Part shown: positions 25,611 through 34,501 of the stretch, in pieces | Position numbering within the stretch: the stretch's first letter is position 1 | How the letters are laid out: every line of letters begins with the position of its first letter | NCBI GenBank assembly: GCA_934167485.1 | Contig: CAKPKL010000001.1 | Span: 62,001-126,000, forward strand | Direction of reading: 5' to 3' | DNA: 64,000 bases | Source of the DNA: an uncultured Bacilli bacterium | Lineage (GTDB): Bacteria; Bacillota_I; Bacilli_A; RF39; UBA660 | Translations under genes and position numbers: made by a program | Notes under the pieces: generated by a model | What the model was told of the DNA's origin: nothing | Seen by the model: the letters and a program-made list of their open reading frames with translations, nothing else | The model's database searches: none

Positions 25611-26871
25611 ATTAGAAAAATTAGATTTAGAACTTTATTATGAAAAATTAAATAATGGACTTGAAGTGTATATAGTACCTAAAGATAATGTTAATAGTAT
25701 ATATGTTACATTTTCTACAAAGTTTGGTTCTGTATACCAAGAATTTGTACCAAACGGTGGTAAAGAAATGATAAAAGTACCACTTGGTGTAGCTCATTTT
25801 CTAGAACACAAAATGTTTGAACAAAAAGATGGTAAAGATCCATTTACTTTTTATTCAGAAAGAGGATGTGATGCGAATGCTAATACATCCAATTATAAAA
25901 CAACTTATTTATTTAGCGGATCTAATTCATTTCCAGAAAATTTAAATTATTTGTTAGACTATGTTCAAAGTCCTTATTTTACAGATGAAAATGTAGAAAA
26001 AGAAAAAGGAATAATTATACAAGAAATTAAAATGTATGAAGATGAACCATTTTTTAAATTATATGATGGAATAATTCATAATACTTTTATAAAACATCCA
26101 ATAAAATATCCTATAGCAGGTACAATAGAAGATGTAAAAAGTATAACAAAAGAAGACTTGTATAACTGCTATAATACTTTCTATCATCCATCTAATATGT
26201 TCTTAGTTATAACAGGTAATGTTGATCCTGTAGATACTGTGGATATAATAAAAGCAAATCAAGAAGAAAAAAAATTTGATGATTATAAAGAAATTAAATG
26301 TAAAAAATATGATGAGCCTGATAAAGTTGATAAAAAAAGTGAAAAAATAAATATGGATATAGAAATATCTAAAGCAGGACTTGGATATAAAATAGATTGT
26401 TCTAAATTTAAATTAAATATAAATGATATAAAGACATATTTAAGTATTCTACTAGATTTAAGACTAGGTAGTACTTCTATTTTTAGTGAAGACTTAAAAA
26501 AACAAAACTTAATAACTCGTGATATAGATATATCACTTATAAATACAGATAAACATATATTAGTTATGTTATTTGTTGAAACAAATGAAATAGATAAAGT
26601 ATTAAAATTAATAGAATCAGAAATAAATGAATTAAGTGTATCTAAAGAAGAGTTAGATAGAAAAAAGAAAACAAGAAAAAGTGGTTGTATTTATAGAAGT
26701 GATAATATATATTCTATAAATAATAAAATAGTTAGTAATATTATGAATTATGATGAAGTAATATTGGATGATTATAAAAAGATAAATGAATTAAATATAA
26801 AAGATATGAATTATATAATTGAAAACTTAGATTTAAGCAATAAAACAGTTTATATAATAAATAAATCTTGA
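25597..26871 (+). CDS. ymfH: M16-family zinc peptidase, catalytic subunit (YmfH type)
   Basis: 424 residues. The inverted zinc motif HFLEH (in GVAHFLEHKMFEQ, about residues 67-71) with the downstream Glu in EKGIIIQEIKMYEDEP marks an active M16 (insulinase/processing-peptidase-like) metalloprotease. NTSNYKTTYLFSG and YHPSNMFLVITGNVD are further family stretches. It is translationally coupled to the preceding non-catalytic partner. Substrates are unknown; related pairs act on peptides in the cytosol, some in antimicrobial peptide maturation. Confidence 0.92.
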   Translation: MKKSKLEKLDLELYYEKLNNGLEVYIVPKDNVNSIYVTFSTKFGSVYQEFVPNGGKEMIKVPLGVAHFLEHKMFEQKDGKDPFTFYSERGCDANANTSNYKTTYLFSGSNSFPENLNYLLDYVQSPYFTDENVEKEKGIIIQEIKMYEDEPFFKLYDGIIHNTFIKHPIKYPIAGTIEDVKSITKEDLYNCYNTFYHPSNMFLVITGNVDPVDTVDIIKANQEEKKFDDYKEIKCKKYDEPDKVDKKSEKINMDIEISKAGLGYKIDCSKFKLNINDIKTYLSILLDLRLGSTSIFSEDLKKQNLITRDIDISLINTDKHILVMLFVETNEIDKVLKLIESEINELSVSKEELDRKKKTRKSGCIYRSDNIYSINNKIVSNIMNYDEVILDDYKKINELNIKDMNYIIENLDLSNKTVYIINKS

Positions 26872-26917
26872 TTTATTATATGATTTATGATAAATTATAT
26901 ATTGTTAGGAGGAACGT

Positions 26918-27124
26918 ATGCAAGTATTGTTAATTATTGTTTCTATATTATTAATTGGAATTGTATTATTACAAAGTGGTAAGGCAGAAGGCGCATCTTC
27001 TATAATTACTGGTGGTAATAGTGATTTATTTAAAAATAGAAAAGAAAGAGGAGGAGAGTTATTTGTTACTTATACAACTGCTTTCCTAGGTATAGTATTT
27101 TTTATACTATGTATAGTTTTATAA
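26918..27124 (+). CDS. secG: Preprotein translocase subunit SecG
   Basis: 68 residues with two membrane helices separated by the SecG loop (LLQSGKAEGASSIITGGNSDLF). It is the auxiliary subunit of the SecYEG channel. GGAGG precedes the ATG. Normally followed by rnr and smpB in Firmicutes; here a prepilin-like gene follows a terminator, so the standard order has been broken. Confidence 0.9.
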   Translation: MQVLLIIVSILLIGIVLLQSGKAEGASSIITGGNSDLFKNRKERGGELFVTYTTAFLGIVFFILCIVL

Positions 27125-27150
27125 AGGATTGAAATTTCAATTCTTTTTTA
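27123..27150 (+). terminator. secG terminator
   Basis: Perfectly complementary arms 27123-27134 and 27135-27146 (one G-T pair) then T run. The same hairpin type plus the next 40 bases recurs at 53291-53350. Confidence 0.7.
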
Positions 27151-27190
27151 GTATAATAAATATAGTTAAAAATAAGAAAGTAGGAATTAA
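27151..27190 (+). promoter_or_regulatory. Shared promoter/leader module of the prepilin-like genes
   Basis: A TATAAT box with the following AATATAGTTAAAAATAAGAAAG segment precedes this gene. Near copies precede the prepilin genes at 46481, 51850 and 53361, suggesting common regulation or copying of the module together with the gene start. Confidence 0.55.
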
Positions 27191-28759
27191 ATGAAAAAAG
27201 GATTTACATTAATAGAACTTTTAGCAGTCATAGTAATACTCGCAATCATCGCACTAATCGCAACTCCAATAGTATTGGATATAATAGAAGATAGTAAAAA
27301 TTCAAGTATCAAAAGAAGTGCAGAACTTTATTTAGATGCAGTAGAACAAGCAATAGCTACAAGTGTGATGAATGATGGATTAGAAGATGGAACATATATA
27401 ATAGATAGTAAAGGAAATTTAAAATATAAAGATAAAACAATCAAAGTAGATGTAAAAAACTATAATTTTGAATCCGGAACAGTAATAATAGAACAAGGAC
27501 AGATAAAAGATATAAAACTATCTAATAATGAAAAAGTAACAACAGGAAAAGAATTAACAAAAATAGATAAATGGGATGGAAAGACAGTAACAGAAGTAAC
27601 AGCAGATAGTAATGGTATTTATCATATAACAAAGGCAAGTGAACTTGCTTGGGTTGCCCAGAAGGTAAATAGTGGTGAAACATTTGCAGGAAAAACAATA
27701 TCACTAGATGCATCACTAGATTTAGGGGGAAGATATGATAAAGATGGAAATAAATTAGGAACAGAATGGATACCAATAGGAACAAAAAAATCAGATGATG
27801 AATTATTTCCATTTAAAGGAACATTTGAAGGAAATAATAATGTAATAAGTGGAATATATATAAATAAACCACAAGAAGATTTAGCTGAAAATCAATATTT
27901 AGGTTTATTTGGGTATAGTGATGCGGCTATTATAAGGAGTTTGGTAATGAAAGATTCATATATTAAAGGTTATTCAAATATTGGGGTAGTCTGTGGAAGA
28001 GTATTTAATGGAGGTAATATTAATAATATAGTCGTTGATAATATTTATGTTGATTCAATTAGAATAAGTGGAGTGGTTGTAGGAGCTACTCATACTAATA
28101 TATCGTTATCAAATTTATATTCATATAATAGTGAAATAAAAGGTGGTGATATTTATATAGGCGGTGTGGTAGGTGCTGCACAAATTAATTGTTCACTAGA
28201 TAATATTTATGGTAATTCTACTGTTTCTAATACTAATGAGGCAAGACTTACTGCAACAGGTGGAATAATAGGTGGAATGATAAAAGAAAGTCGGGCAAAT
28301 AATTTAGTATCTGAAGCGACAGTTTCAGGTTATTCTGGAGTTGGTGGAATAACAGGTCAAATTCAACAAAATTCTATAATTACAAATAGTGTATCATACG
28401 CAACTGTTTCGGGGATGAATATAATTGGTGGAATAATAGGAATGAATGCAAGTAATTCAGGGGGTGTTACTTTAGAAAATATAAAATCATATGCAAGTAT
28501 AATAGCAAAAGGAGAATATATAGGTGGAGTCATAGGACAAATAACAAAAGGAGAAAATTCTTATGATAATATTTATTCTAAGGCAAAAGTAAAAGGAAAA
28601 GATAAAGTTGGAGGAATAATAGGAGGTTTTTCAGTAGATGAGGATTCAACATTAAATTACAAAAATATAGTATCAGAAGCAACAGTAGAAGGAGAAACTA
28701 ATAAAGGAGAACTTTGGGGATATGTTGATGCAAAAACTGTATTAAATAGCCTAGATTAA
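27191..28759 (+). CDS. Prepilin-like surface protein with GLUG-repeat domain
   Basis: 522 residues. N-terminus MKKGFTLIELLAVIVILAIIALIATP is a class III prepilin signal: short basic leader, G|F cleavage site, Glu at mature position 5 and one long hydrophobic helix. A pilin-like region reaches about residue 115. From about 135 the protein contains GLUG-type repeats (YLGLFGYSDAAIIRSLVMKDS, GGVVGAAQINCSLDNIYG, GGIIGGMIKES, GGITGQIQQNS, GGVIGQITKG), which form right-handed beta-helices in adhesins and proteases. A prepilin peptidase should process it; none is in the window. Likely a pilus-tip or cell-surface binding protein. Confidence 0.85.
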   Translation: MKKGFTLIELLAVIVILAIIALIATPIVLDIIEDSKNSSIKRSAELYLDAVEQAIATSVMNDGLEDGTYIIDSKGNLKYKDKTIKVDVKNYNFESGTVIIEQGQIKDIKLSNNEKVTTGKELTKIDKWDGKTVTEVTADSNGIYHITKASELAWVAQKVNSGETFAGKTISLDASLDLGGRYDKDGNKLGTEWIPIGTKKSDDELFPFKGTFEGNNNVISGIYINKPQEDLAENQYLGLFGYSDAAIIRSLVMKDSYIKGYSNIGVVCGRVFNGGNINNIVVDNIYVDSIRISGVVVGATHTNISLSNLYSYNSEIKGGDIYIGGVVGAAQINCSLDNIYGNSTVSNTNEARLTATGGIIGGMIKESRANNLVSEATVSGYSGVGGITGQIQQNSIITNSVSYATVSGMNIIGGIIGMNASNSGGVTLENIKSYASIIAKGEYIGGVIGQITKGENSYDNIYSKAKVKGKDKVGGIIGGFSVDEDSTLNYKNIVSEATVEGETNKGELWGYVDAKTVLNSLD

Positions 28760-28782
28760 AATAGTTATTATATAAAATACTT

Positions 28783-28809
28783 AAAAGATATTTAAATAAT
28801 ATCTTTTTT
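28783..28809 (+). terminator. Terminator after the GLUG prepilin gene
   Basis: AAAAGATATT/AATATCTTTT stem with T run. Confidence 0.7.
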
Positions 28810-28834
28810 ATTGTATAATTATATTGGTGATTAT

Positions 28835-31800
28835 ATGAAACAAATAAAAACTATGGATGGAAATGAGGCATGTGCTACTGTTTCTTATATGTTTACAGAA
28901 CTGGCTGGAATCTATCCTATAACTCCTTCAAGCCCTATGGCGGAACATTTGGATGAATGGAGTAATAGTAATAAATTAAATATGTTTAATGATAAGGTTA
29001 AAGTAGTTGAAATGCAAAGTGAAGCAGGTGCTGCTGGGGTAATTCATGGTGCCCTACAAAATGGAGTTTTAGCAACCACTTTTACTGCAAGTCAGGGATT
29101 ATTATTAATGATACCTAATATGTATAAAATGGCAGGAGAGATGTTGCCATGTGTTATGCATGTTGCAGCTCGTTCATTATCTACTCATGCTTTAAGTATT
29201 TTTGGAGATCATCAAGATGTATATGCTACTCGTTCAACAGGTTTTTGTATGTTAGCATCTTCTTCTGTACAAGATACTGCATACTTAAGTGGAATAGCTC
29301 ATTTATCTGCTATTGAAGCAAGTTTACCTTTTATGCATTTTTTTGATGGTTTTAGAACTAGTCATGAAATAAACAAAATAAATATTTTAGAAATGGAAGA
29401 CTTTAAGAATTTATTAAATAAAGAAACTTTAAAAAAATTTAGAGATAGAGCACTCAATCCAAATAAACCAAATACTAGAGGAACAGCACAAAATGATGAT
29501 ATATATTTTCAAGCTACTGAAATTAGAAATAAATACTATGATAAAGTTCCTGATATAGTAAATGATTATATGGATAAAATAAATAAAATAGCAGGTACAG
29601 ATTATAAACCATTTAATTACTACGGTAGTACGAATGCTAAAAAAGTAATAGTAGCAATCGGTTCAGTATGTGAAACTATAAAAGAAGTAATTGACTCATT
29701 AGATGAAGAATTAGGTCTTATTGAAGTTCATTTATATAGACCTTTCAGTACTAAGTATCTTAAAAATGTATTACCTAGTTCAGTAGAAAAAATTGCTGTT
29801 CTTGATAGAACAAAAGAGTTTGGAACTAGAGAACCATTATATTTAGATGTAGTTTCATCAATAAATGATAAAGATATTACTATAGTAGGTGGTAGATATG
29901 GTCTATCAAGTAAAAATACAACTCCAGCTCAAATAAAAGCAGTATATGATATGTTAGATAATCCAAAAGATAATTTTACTATAGGAATAAATGATGATGT
30001 TACTAATTTAAGTTTAAAGGAAAGCGATTTTAAACTTAAATTTGGTAAAGAAATACTTATATATGGTTATGGTTCAGATGGTATGGTAAGTGCTTCTAAA
30101 TCTATAATAAAATTAATAGGTGATAATACTAATAATTATGTACAAGGTTATTTCCAATATGATTCTAAGAAAAGTGGTGGAGTAACAGTATCACATTTAA
30201 GAATAAGTGATAAAAAAATAAGATCTACTTATTATGTTGAAAATCCAGATATATTTGTAGTTTCTCGTGATAGTTATTTTGATGAATTTGAAATGATTAA
30301 AAGTATTAGTAAGAATGCTATAGTACTTATTAATACTAGTAAAAGTGAAGAAGAACTTATAAATAGTTTTAGTAAAAATTTAAGTAATTTATTAATAGAA
30401 AAAAATGCTAAAATTTATACTTTAAATGCTTATGATATCGCAAGTCATGTAGGTCTTGGTAATAAGATAAGTATGATTATGGAATGTGCGATATTATATG
30501 TTACTAATTTAGTAGATTATAAATTTGCTAAAGAAGAACTAATAAAATATATAAAAAATAAATTTAGTAAAAAGGGTGATGATATAGTAAATGCTAATAT
30601 TGAAGCTCTTAATAAAACTGAGAAACTTATAAAAGAAATAAATATAGTGAAGACAGATAAGAAATTAGTTATTAAAGATTCTTTAGATGCTATGTTTAAA
30701 AGAGAAGGTAATAGTTTACCTGTATCTGCTTTTTCTAATATTAAAGATGGTGTGTTTGAAGGGGCTACAACTAAATTAGAAGATAAGTTTATCGCATCAT
30801 TAGTACCTCATTATATAGGTAGTAATTGTATTAATTGTGGTCAGTGTTCATTTGTATGTCCTCATTCAGTAATTAGACCTTATTTATTAAGTGAAGAGGA
30901 ATATAATAAAGCTCCTTTGTTTGTCAAAAATATATGTGCCCCTGCAATAGCGCTCAAAGGATATTATTTTGCTATTGGAATATGTATTAAAAATTGTACT
31001 GGTTGTGGTCTTTGTATAAATACATGTCCTGGTATGAAAGGTAATAAAGCATTAGTATTTAAATCATTAAAAGAAGAATTAAAAGATAATGTACAAAATG
31101 TATTTGATTATTTAGATAATAATATAAGTAATAAAGATATAGTAAATAAATTAACTATAAAGGGGAGTCAATTTATAAAACCTAAATTTGAATATTGCGG
31201 TTCATGTGCTGGATGTGGAGAAACTGCCTATATTAAGATACTTACTCAATTATTTGGAGATAATTTAGTAGTTGCAAATGCAACAGGATGTTCATCAATA
31301 TATGGAGGAAGTGCTCCAGAGACTCCTTATAGTATACCTTGGGCATCATCTTTATTTGAAGATAATGCAGAATATGGTTATGGTATGTTGCTTGCAAATA
31401 ATTTAATTAGAAATAGAATTAAAACTATAATGGAAAATAATATGGATAATTCTAATAGTGAATTATTTAAGAAATGGTTAGAAAACTATGATAGTTATGA
31501 TGTAACACGTGAGGTTTATAATAAGTTAACTTGTGATATACCAGATGAATTAAAAAACTTGAAAGAATATATAATATCTAGAAATTATTGGTGTATAGGT
31601 GGCGATGGTTGGGCTTATGATATAGGATTTAGTGGTATTGATCATGTACTATCTACAAGTGATAATATAAATATTTTAGTACTTGATACAGAAGTATATT
31701 CTAATACTGGTGGTCAATCAAGTAAGTCAAGTAAAATAGGTTCTATAGCATCTTTTGCTACAAGTGGTAAATCTACTAATAAAAAAGATTTAGCTCGTAT

Positions 31801-32212
31801 TGCTATGAGTTATCCAAATGCATATGTAGGTTGTATTTCATTAGGTTCTAATATGATGCAAGTATTAAAAACATTAAAAGAAGCAAACGATTATAATGGA
31901 CCATCAATAGTAATTGCTTATGCTCCTTGTATATCACATGGCATTAAAGGTGGTATGAGTAATACAGTAAATATGCAAAAACTTGCAGTAGATTCAGGAT
32001 ACTTTTTAACTTTTAGAAGACATCCTATAGCTGGCTTTAAATTAGATAGTAAAAATGTTGATTTTAACAAATATGATGAATTTTTAAATTTACAAACTAG
32101 ATATTCAATGCTTAAGAAAGTAAACCCTAATCATGCAGAAGAACTATTAGATTTAAATAAAAAAGAAGCTATTGCTAGATATGAATATTATAAAAATTTA
32201 GAAACTAAATAA
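28835..32212 (+). CDS. nifJ: Pyruvate:ferredoxin (flavodoxin) oxidoreductase
   Basis: About 1125 residues, a single-chain homodimeric PFOR. It decarboxylates pyruvate to acetyl-CoA and CO2 and reduces ferredoxin, the main pyruvate route of anaerobes. The N-terminal domain begins with the ACATVSYMFTELAGIYPITPSSP segment (quoted here only by its start, ACATVSYM), then the ferredoxin domain with two 4Fe-4S motifs (CINCGQCSFVCP and CTGCGLCINTCP), the proximal cluster CGSCAGCGE and the thiamine-diphosphate site GGDGWAYDIGFSG. The start is ATG 28835 after GGTGATT; the TTG at 28811 lies in the promoter. It pairs functionally with ackA. Confidence 0.96.
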   Translation: MKQIKTMDGNEACATVSYMFTELAGIYPITPSSPMAEHLDEWSNSNKLNMFNDKVKVVEMQSEAGAAGVIHGALQNGVLATTFTASQGLLLMIPNMYKMAGEMLPCVMHVAARSLSTHALSIFGDHQDVYATRSTGFCMLASSSVQDTAYLSGIAHLSAIEASLPFMHFFDGFRTSHEINKINILEMEDFKNLLNKETLKKFRDRALNPNKPNTRGTAQNDDIYFQATEIRNKYYDKVPDIVNDYMDKINKIAGTDYKPFNYYGSTNAKKVIVAIGSVCETIKEVIDSLDEELGLIEVHLYRPFSTKYLKNVLPSSVEKIAVLDRTKEFGTREPLYLDVVSSINDKDITIVGGRYGLSSKNTTPAQIKAVYDMLDNPKDNFTIGINDDVTNLSLKESDFKLKFGKEILIYGYGSDGMVSASKSIIKLIGDNTNNYVQGYFQYDSKKSGGVTVSHLRISDKKIRSTYYVENPDIFVVSRDSYFDEFEMIKSISKNAIVLINTSKSEEELINSFSKNLSNLLIEKNAKIYTLNAYDIASHVGLGNKISMIMECAILYVTNLVDYKFAKEELIKYIKNKFSKKGDDIVNANIEALNKTEKLIKEINIVKTDKKLVIKDSLDAMFKREGNSLPVSAFSNIKDGVFEGATTKLEDKFIASLVPHYIGSNCINCGQCSFVCPHSVIRPYLLSEEEYNKAPLFVKNICAPAIALKGYYFAIGICIKNCTGCGLCINTCPGMKGNKALVFKSLKEELKDNVQNVFDYLDNNISNKDIVNKLTIKGSQFIKPKFEYCGSCAGCGETAYIKILTQLFGDNLVVANATGCSSIYGGSAPETPYSIPWASSLFEDNAEYGYGMLLANNLIRNRIKTIMENNMDNSNSELFKKWLENYDSYDVTREVYNKLTCDIPDELKNLKEYIISRNYWCIGGDGWAYDIGFSGIDHVLSTSDNINILVLDTEVYSNTGGQSSKSSKIGSIASFATSGKSTNKKDLARIAMSYPNAYVGCISLGSNMMQVLKTLKEANDYNGPSIVIAYAPCISHGIKGGMSNTVNMQKLAVDSGYFLTFRRHPIAGFKLDSKNVDFNKYDEFLNLQTRYSMLKKVNPNHAEELLDLNKKEAIARYEYYKNLETK

Positions 32213-32227
32213 CTTAGTTTCTTTTTC
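32201..32227 (+). terminator. nifJ terminator
   Basis: GAAACTAA/TTAGTTTC stem overlapping the stop codon, then T run. Confidence 0.65.
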
Positions 32228-32281
32228 TTGAAAAAAATATAATTTAATTATATAATATTAACAGAATAGGAGATGTATGTT

Positions 32282-32902
32282 ATGTATGATTATAGTTACT
32301 ATGATTCTTTAAGTGTTAATAACTTTAGTTTTCTAATATTTATACCACTTATACTATTTAGTTTAGCAATTTCTATATTTTGTATTATATGTGTATGGAA
32401 AGTATTTAAAAAATGTGATAAACCAGGATGGGCAGCGATAGTACCTATTTATAATCTTATTGTATTTCTTGAAATAGCAGAATTACCTATGTGGTATATA
32501 GTATTAATGTTCTTACCAATAGTTAATATATATGTTATTATTATGATGTATATAGGACTTGCCCATAAATTTAATAAATCTAGTGGATTTGCAGTAGGTT
32601 TAATATTCTTAAATATTGTATTTATGGCTATTTTAGCATTTGAACGTGAAAATGAAAAAACTATGGTAAATAGTGTTAATAATATAATAGAGCCACTAAA
32701 AGGACAAGGTTTTAATCCTCAAGCACAAGCTATGAATCCAAACTCACAAGTAAGTAATGTCGAGGTTCAAAATAAAATAGTAGAACCTATAAAACCTGAA
32801 TCTATCGTAAAAGAATCTAATAAGATGTTTTGTACAGGGTGTGGAAGTGAAATACTAAAGGAAGCTAAATTTTGTGTAAATTGTGGAAAACAAGTACAAT
32901 AA
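32282..32902 (+). CDS. DUF5684-like membrane protein with C-terminal zinc ribbon
   Basis: About 206 residues. Four hydrophobic segments in the first 130 residues include KKCDKPGWAAIVPIYNLIVFLEIAELPMW, the recognisable DUF5684 core, here cited by its centre PGWAAIVPIYNLIVF. A disordered linker rich in N and Q leads to a zinc ribbon (CTGCGSE ... CVNCGKQ) in the cytosol. ATG 32282 is chosen because AGGAG sits 9 bases upstream; the earlier in-frame ATG at 32273 has no room for it. Function unknown. Confidence 0.75.
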   Translation: MYDYSYYDSLSVNNFSFLIFIPLILFSLAISIFCIICVWKVFKKCDKPGWAAIVPIYNLIVFLEIAELPMWYIVLMFLPIVNIYVIIMMYIGLAHKFNKSSGFAVGLIFLNIVFMAILAFERENEKTMVNSVNNIIEPLKGQGFNPQAQAMNPNSQVSNVEVQNKIVEPIKPESIVKESNKMFCTGCGSEILKEAKFCVNCGKQVQ

Positions 32903-32928
32903 AAATTGACTTTATGTCAGTTTTTTTA
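32901..32928 (+). terminator. Terminator before the prepilin gene at 32958
   Basis: AAAATTGAC/GTCAGTTTT stem (one wobble) with T run. Confidence 0.65.
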
Positions 32929-32957
32929 TATACTTATTATAGTAGAAGAGTGATGAT

Positions 32958-34043
32958 ATGAAGAATAAAGGTTTTACACTTACAGAGTTACTTGGAGTAA
33001 TAATAATACTTTCAATATTAGTATTGTTAGTATTTCCTAAAGTATATAATTCTGTTAAAAGTAATAAAAATGGTGATAAAGTAGTAGAAAAAATTATATA
33101 TAATGCTACTAGTCTTTATATGGATGATAATAGTGATTATTATATTAAAGATCAAAGTAAAACGTATTGTATAAAAATTAAAGATTTGGTAGATAATGAT
33201 TATTTAAAAGCACCTGTAAAATATAAAGATAAGCGTGATATAACAAATTATATGACAGTAAAAGTAACTTATAATGATGGCTTTAATTATGAGATAGTAA
33301 ATAATGAAGATTGTCTAAAAAGTTATAATAATGGTGAGGTTGTATATTTTAATGTTGATAAAGGTATGAAATGTAATAATTATACAGAAACACAAAGTAA
33401 TACAGGTGTAAATAGTGGATGTATGAAATTCTATGCTTTTAATGATGTTGGAGTAAGTAATGTAAATTTACTATTAGATCATAATACAACAGCAACAGTC
33501 TCATGGAATACAAATGGAAGTAATGCATCAGGTCCAAAAGAAGTACTAGAGCAATTAAAAACAGATACATCATCTTGGGTAGGAACAATAACCCCAGAAG
33601 ATTATTCAATAGATCAATCATCTCAAAGAAGTAAAGCAAAATATACAGTAGATTATAGTAGTTATAAAGCAAGATTAATCACTGCTAATGAAGTCGCTAA
33701 AATCACAGGCAACACAACTTGGGATGAAAAAACCCCAGGTTCAATATTTTATTTTGATACAAACACAACTGATGAAAGTACAACATGCAAAAGTGGCGAT
33801 ACAAGTGGATGTAAATATGGATGGTTATATGATAGAGCAAAGTCAAATTGTACAGACTATGGCTGTTTAAATAATTCAGATCAAACAACAAGTGGATATT
33901 GGACAATATCCCCTCTTGCGTCTTCCTCTGTCAGCGCTTGGGGCGTGAACTACGACGGCATTTTGGGCGCCAACGGCGTCGGCTACGACAACTGCTTTGG
34001 TGCTCGTCCAGTTATAATTGTCTCAAAATCTAATCTCTCATGA
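32958..34043 (+). CDS. Prepilin-like protein with C-terminal lectin-like variable domain (locus A)
   Basis: 361 residues. N-terminus MKNKGFTLTELLGVIIILSILVLLVFP is a diverged member of the local prepilin family. Residues about 110-361 match the genes at 46481 and 61355: GEVVYFNV, KFYAFND, LLLDHNTTATVSW, YKARLITANEVAKITG, YGWLYDR, GYWTISP and finally AWGVNYDG...ARPVIIVSK. The layout (cysteines, WT-S, then GxRPV near the end) resembles C-type-lectin/FGE-like folds used as variable binding domains. The last 120 bases are about 60 percent GC in an AT-rich genome. It is followed by hairpins and a second copy of the 3' end. Confidence 0.85.
   Translation: MKNKGFTLTELLGVIIILSILVLLVFPKVYNSVKSNKNGDKVVEKIIYNATSLYMDDNSDYYIKDQSKTYCIKIKDLVDNDYLKAPVKYKDKRDITNYMTVKVTYNDGFNYEIVNNEDCLKSYNNGEVVYFNVDKGMKCNNYTETQSNTGVNSGCMKFYAFNDVGVSNVNLLLDHNTTATVSWNTNGSNASGPKEVLEQLKTDTSSWVGTITPEDYSIDQSSQRSKAKYTVDYSSYKARLITANEVAKITGNTTWDEKTPGSIFYFDTNTTDESTTCKSGDTSGCKYGWLYDRAKSNCTDYGCLNNSDQTTSGYWTISPLASSSVSAWGVNYDGILGANGVGYDNCFGARPVIIVSKSNLS
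33917..34043 (+). repeat. Variable-region candidate, locus A
   Basis: 3' end of the prepilin gene. Bases 33931-34010 contain 49 G/C of 80, versus a window of well under 35 percent. Codons at the variable slots end in C (GGC, GCC, AAC, GGC, GGC, TGC), as expected if AAC codons were mutated at their adenines. Homologous to 34284-34421, 47441-47578, 62329-62467 and 62744-62882. Confidence 0.75.
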
Positions 34044-34077
34044 ATGGTAATAGAGAAATAACAGAGAATAAAAAAAT

Positions 34078-34203
34078 AAAGATGTAGAAAATACATCGAT
34101 AGATGAACAGGTAAGGCGAACTTGTTCGGCTTATAATAGGCAAAAATCTTTAGTTTTTGCCGTTAGGTAGGGCCAATTTGAGAATTCAAATTGGCTGGCT
34201 ACC
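34078..34203. repeat. Hairpin cluster between the two locus-A cassettes
   Basis: Strong inverted repeats in a row: GATGTA/TACATC near 34081-34097, GGCAAAAA (34139-34146) with TTTTTGCC (34154-34161), and a long one with GCCAATTTGA (34172-34181) pairing TCAAATTGGC (34186-34195), extended by GGTAG/CTACC. None has the T tail of a simple terminator. Confidence 0.75.
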
Positions 34204-34283
34204 ATTAAATTTGGTTATAAATATTTAAAAATATTTTATAATTGGGATAATGCTATAAAAGTTTGTGTAGTCTATGCATGTTT

Positions 34284-34421
34284 TCCCCTAATGCATCTAA
34301 CTCAGAGAACGCGTGGAATGTGAACTATGATGGCTCCTTGTACAACCGCATCGTCGTCGTCTACGACAACAACTATAGCGTTCGTCAAGTTATAACTGTC
34401 TTGAAATCTAAACTTACATAG
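34284..34421 (+). repeat. Second, silent variable-region cassette, locus A
   Basis: In the same frame as the gene end it would encode SPNASNSENAWNVNYDG...VRQVITVLKSKLT and a stop, but there is no pilin N-terminus, promoter or ribosome site; an in-frame stop sits at 34248. Its first half keeps AAC/AAT codons where the expressed copy has GGC, TCC or AGC. A short ATTGGGATAA motif 34 bases upstream is shared with locus B. Confidence 0.75.
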
Positions 34422-34437
34422 TTAAATACAAATTTTA

Positions 34438-34468
34438 ATAAAATAATAGAAATTTCTATTATTTTTTT
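34438..34468 (+). terminator. Terminator after locus A
   Basis: Perfect 12-bp complementarity 34441-34452 with 34453-34464 and a T run, just before rlmN. Confidence 0.7.
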
Positions 34469-34501
34469 ACTATTTTTGATATAATTGATATAGGTGTAAA
34501 T

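Noticed and set aside
33917..34421. Neisseria-type pilS gene conversion as the only explanation for the silent cassettes
   Set aside because: Gene conversion alone would not confine differences to adenines. It remains possible as an additional route, so it is not excluded, but it does not explain the pattern at locus B.
34278..34421. Short ORF from ATG 34278 through the silent cassette as a real gene
   Set aside because: It has no ribosome site and no promoter, and encodes only the C-terminal piece of the lectin-like domain; a silent cassette is the better reading.
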